Of a stretch of 64,000 nt of DNA, positions 63,696 through 64,000 are shown in pieces. The notes under the pieces are model-generated. The model saw only the letters and a list, made by a program, of their open reading frames with translations. It was not told the origin of the DNA and ran no database searches. The first letter of the stretch is position 1, and each line of letters opens with the position of its first letter. This stretch comes from Paraliobacillus zengyii (GTDB lineage: Bacteria > Bacillota > Bacilli > Bacillales > Amphibacillaceae): NCBI RefSeq assembly GCF_003268595.1, contig NZ_CP029797.1, positions 1,881,501 to 1,945,500 on the forward strand. Reading direction: 5' to 3'. The translations under genes and the position numbers were made by a program.

Positions 63696-64000
63696 CTACT
63701 CTTTATTTGGAATCTTTGCTTGCATTGGAGGGAGTATAATCCATCCTTTGTCTTTATTTAATCGAAGTGCTTTTGCTCCAGCTTGCGCTTTATTCATATG
63801 GAACTGGCCAAAAAGCATGGCAATATCTTCGCGAAGTGACTGTCCAATTATTGTACTACAAGCTATTAAACCTGCTGCAATGTTTGCAGAAACTACAGCA
63901 CTAATTTCTTGATCACTGAACTTCGCACCAGATGGAATATCTTCAATGTCTGCGAGGGAACGTTCTGGAGGAGAAGGAGGCAAAGCTATTCCATTAACTT
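63696..64000 (-). CDS. DUF3231-like protein, C-terminal part only
   Basis: The frame is open to the window edge, so the N-terminal part lies outside; about 100 residues are visible. They read like the last quarter of DUF3231 proteins: LPPSPPERSLADIED, GAKFSDQEISAVVS, helices, then NKDKGWIILPPMQ near the end, the typical C-terminal GW-x-x-PP tail. The helical bundle resembles ferritin-like/spore-coat proteins of Bacillales (CotF-like); function unknown. The TTG at 63981-63983 is not the true start because similarity continues upstream. Confidence 0.7.
   Translation of the reverse strand, partial: VNGIALPPSPPERSLADIEDIPSGAKFSDQEISAVVSANIAAGLIACSTIIGQSLREDIAMLFGQFHMNKAQAGAKALRLNKDKGWIILPPMQAKIPNKE

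Noticed and set aside
1..64000. Search for CRISPR arrays, transposases, phage genes, tRNA/rRNA genes, toxin-antitoxin or restriction loci
   Set aside because: No regularly spaced repeats, transposase or integrase motifs, tRNA-like cloverleafs or defence gene pairs were seen by eye.

Overview
This 64 kb window is chromosomal DNA from a low-GC Gram-positive bacterium, most likely a member of the Bacillaceae (Oceanobacillus/Gracilibacillus/Virgibacillus/Amphibacillus type). The evidence is AT-rich sequence, strong purine-rich ribosome binding sites, several TTG/GTG starts, hairpin-plus-T terminators, and gene products that read like Bacillus subtilis proteins (ParE/ParC, GltC-GltA-GltB, TcyABC, HisZGDBHAFI, CvfB/YitL). 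Species cannot be fixed from the window. I see no phage, insertion sequence, CRISPR array, tRNA or rRNA. It is core chromosome with a few lineage-specific small genes.

Layout. 0-4 kb: topoisomerase IV, parE (5' end missing) and parC. 4.1-5.9 kb: flavin reductase-like gene, C45-type Ntn hydrolase and a 42-residue ORF. 5.9-13.3 kb: histidine biosynthesis, with hisJ on the minus strand divergent from the tightly overlapping operon hisZ-G-D-B-H-A-F-I; hisC is not here. 13.4-15.8 kb: cystine ABC importer tcyABC. 15.8-24.7 kb: small and accessory genes (luciferase-like monooxygenase, DinB-like, DUF4440-like, unknown membrane proteins, separate CopC/CopD pair, VOC protein, MFS pump with a long palindromic operator candidate, YitT-like protein, msrA). 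24.7-31.8 kb: glutamate synthase gltA-gltB with its divergent LysR activator gltC. 31.9-44.4 kb: amino-acid and nucleotide metabolism (ilvE, a second luciferase-like gene, T-box-controlled proBA, ppaC, ilvA, add, cysK), then an NAD(P)-binding protein, YaiI/YqxD and cvfB. 44.4-45.7 kb: dapA on the minus strand behind a lysine riboswitch. 45.8-53.1 kb: chemoreceptor, GGDEF-EAL protein, IDEAL-domain protein, and htpG with a CIRCE-like site. 53.2-62.6 kb: SNF2/SWIM helicase and cydABDC. 62.6-63.5 kb: TPP riboswitch and tenA. The window ends inside a DUF3231-like gene on the minus strand.

How it fits together. Much of the window supplies amino acids: His, Pro, Glu, Cys (import and synthesis), Lys, and branched-chain amino acids. 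The RNA controls match the products: a proline T-box before proBA, a lysine riboswitch before dapA, and a TPP riboswitch before tenA. cydDC sits directly behind cydAB, as expected for assembly factors of a bd oxidase. The chemoreceptor and the c-di-GMP enzyme lie side by side and may share a motility/biofilm role (inference).

No clear undescribed multigene system was found. The observations most worth checking are in regulatory DNA and RNA: (a) a CIRCE-like HrcA operator before htpG; (b) a segment downstream of the dapA leader terminator that can pair for 20 bp with the 3' side of the lysine riboswitch; (c) a 12-1-12 bp inverted repeat before the MFS pump; (d) a 20-bp perfect palindrome before hisZ; (e) a compact multi-hairpin sequence ending in T6 at 17.7-17.8 kb. 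Several apparent long ORF starts fall inside leader RNAs or ribosome binding sites and were moved downstream.
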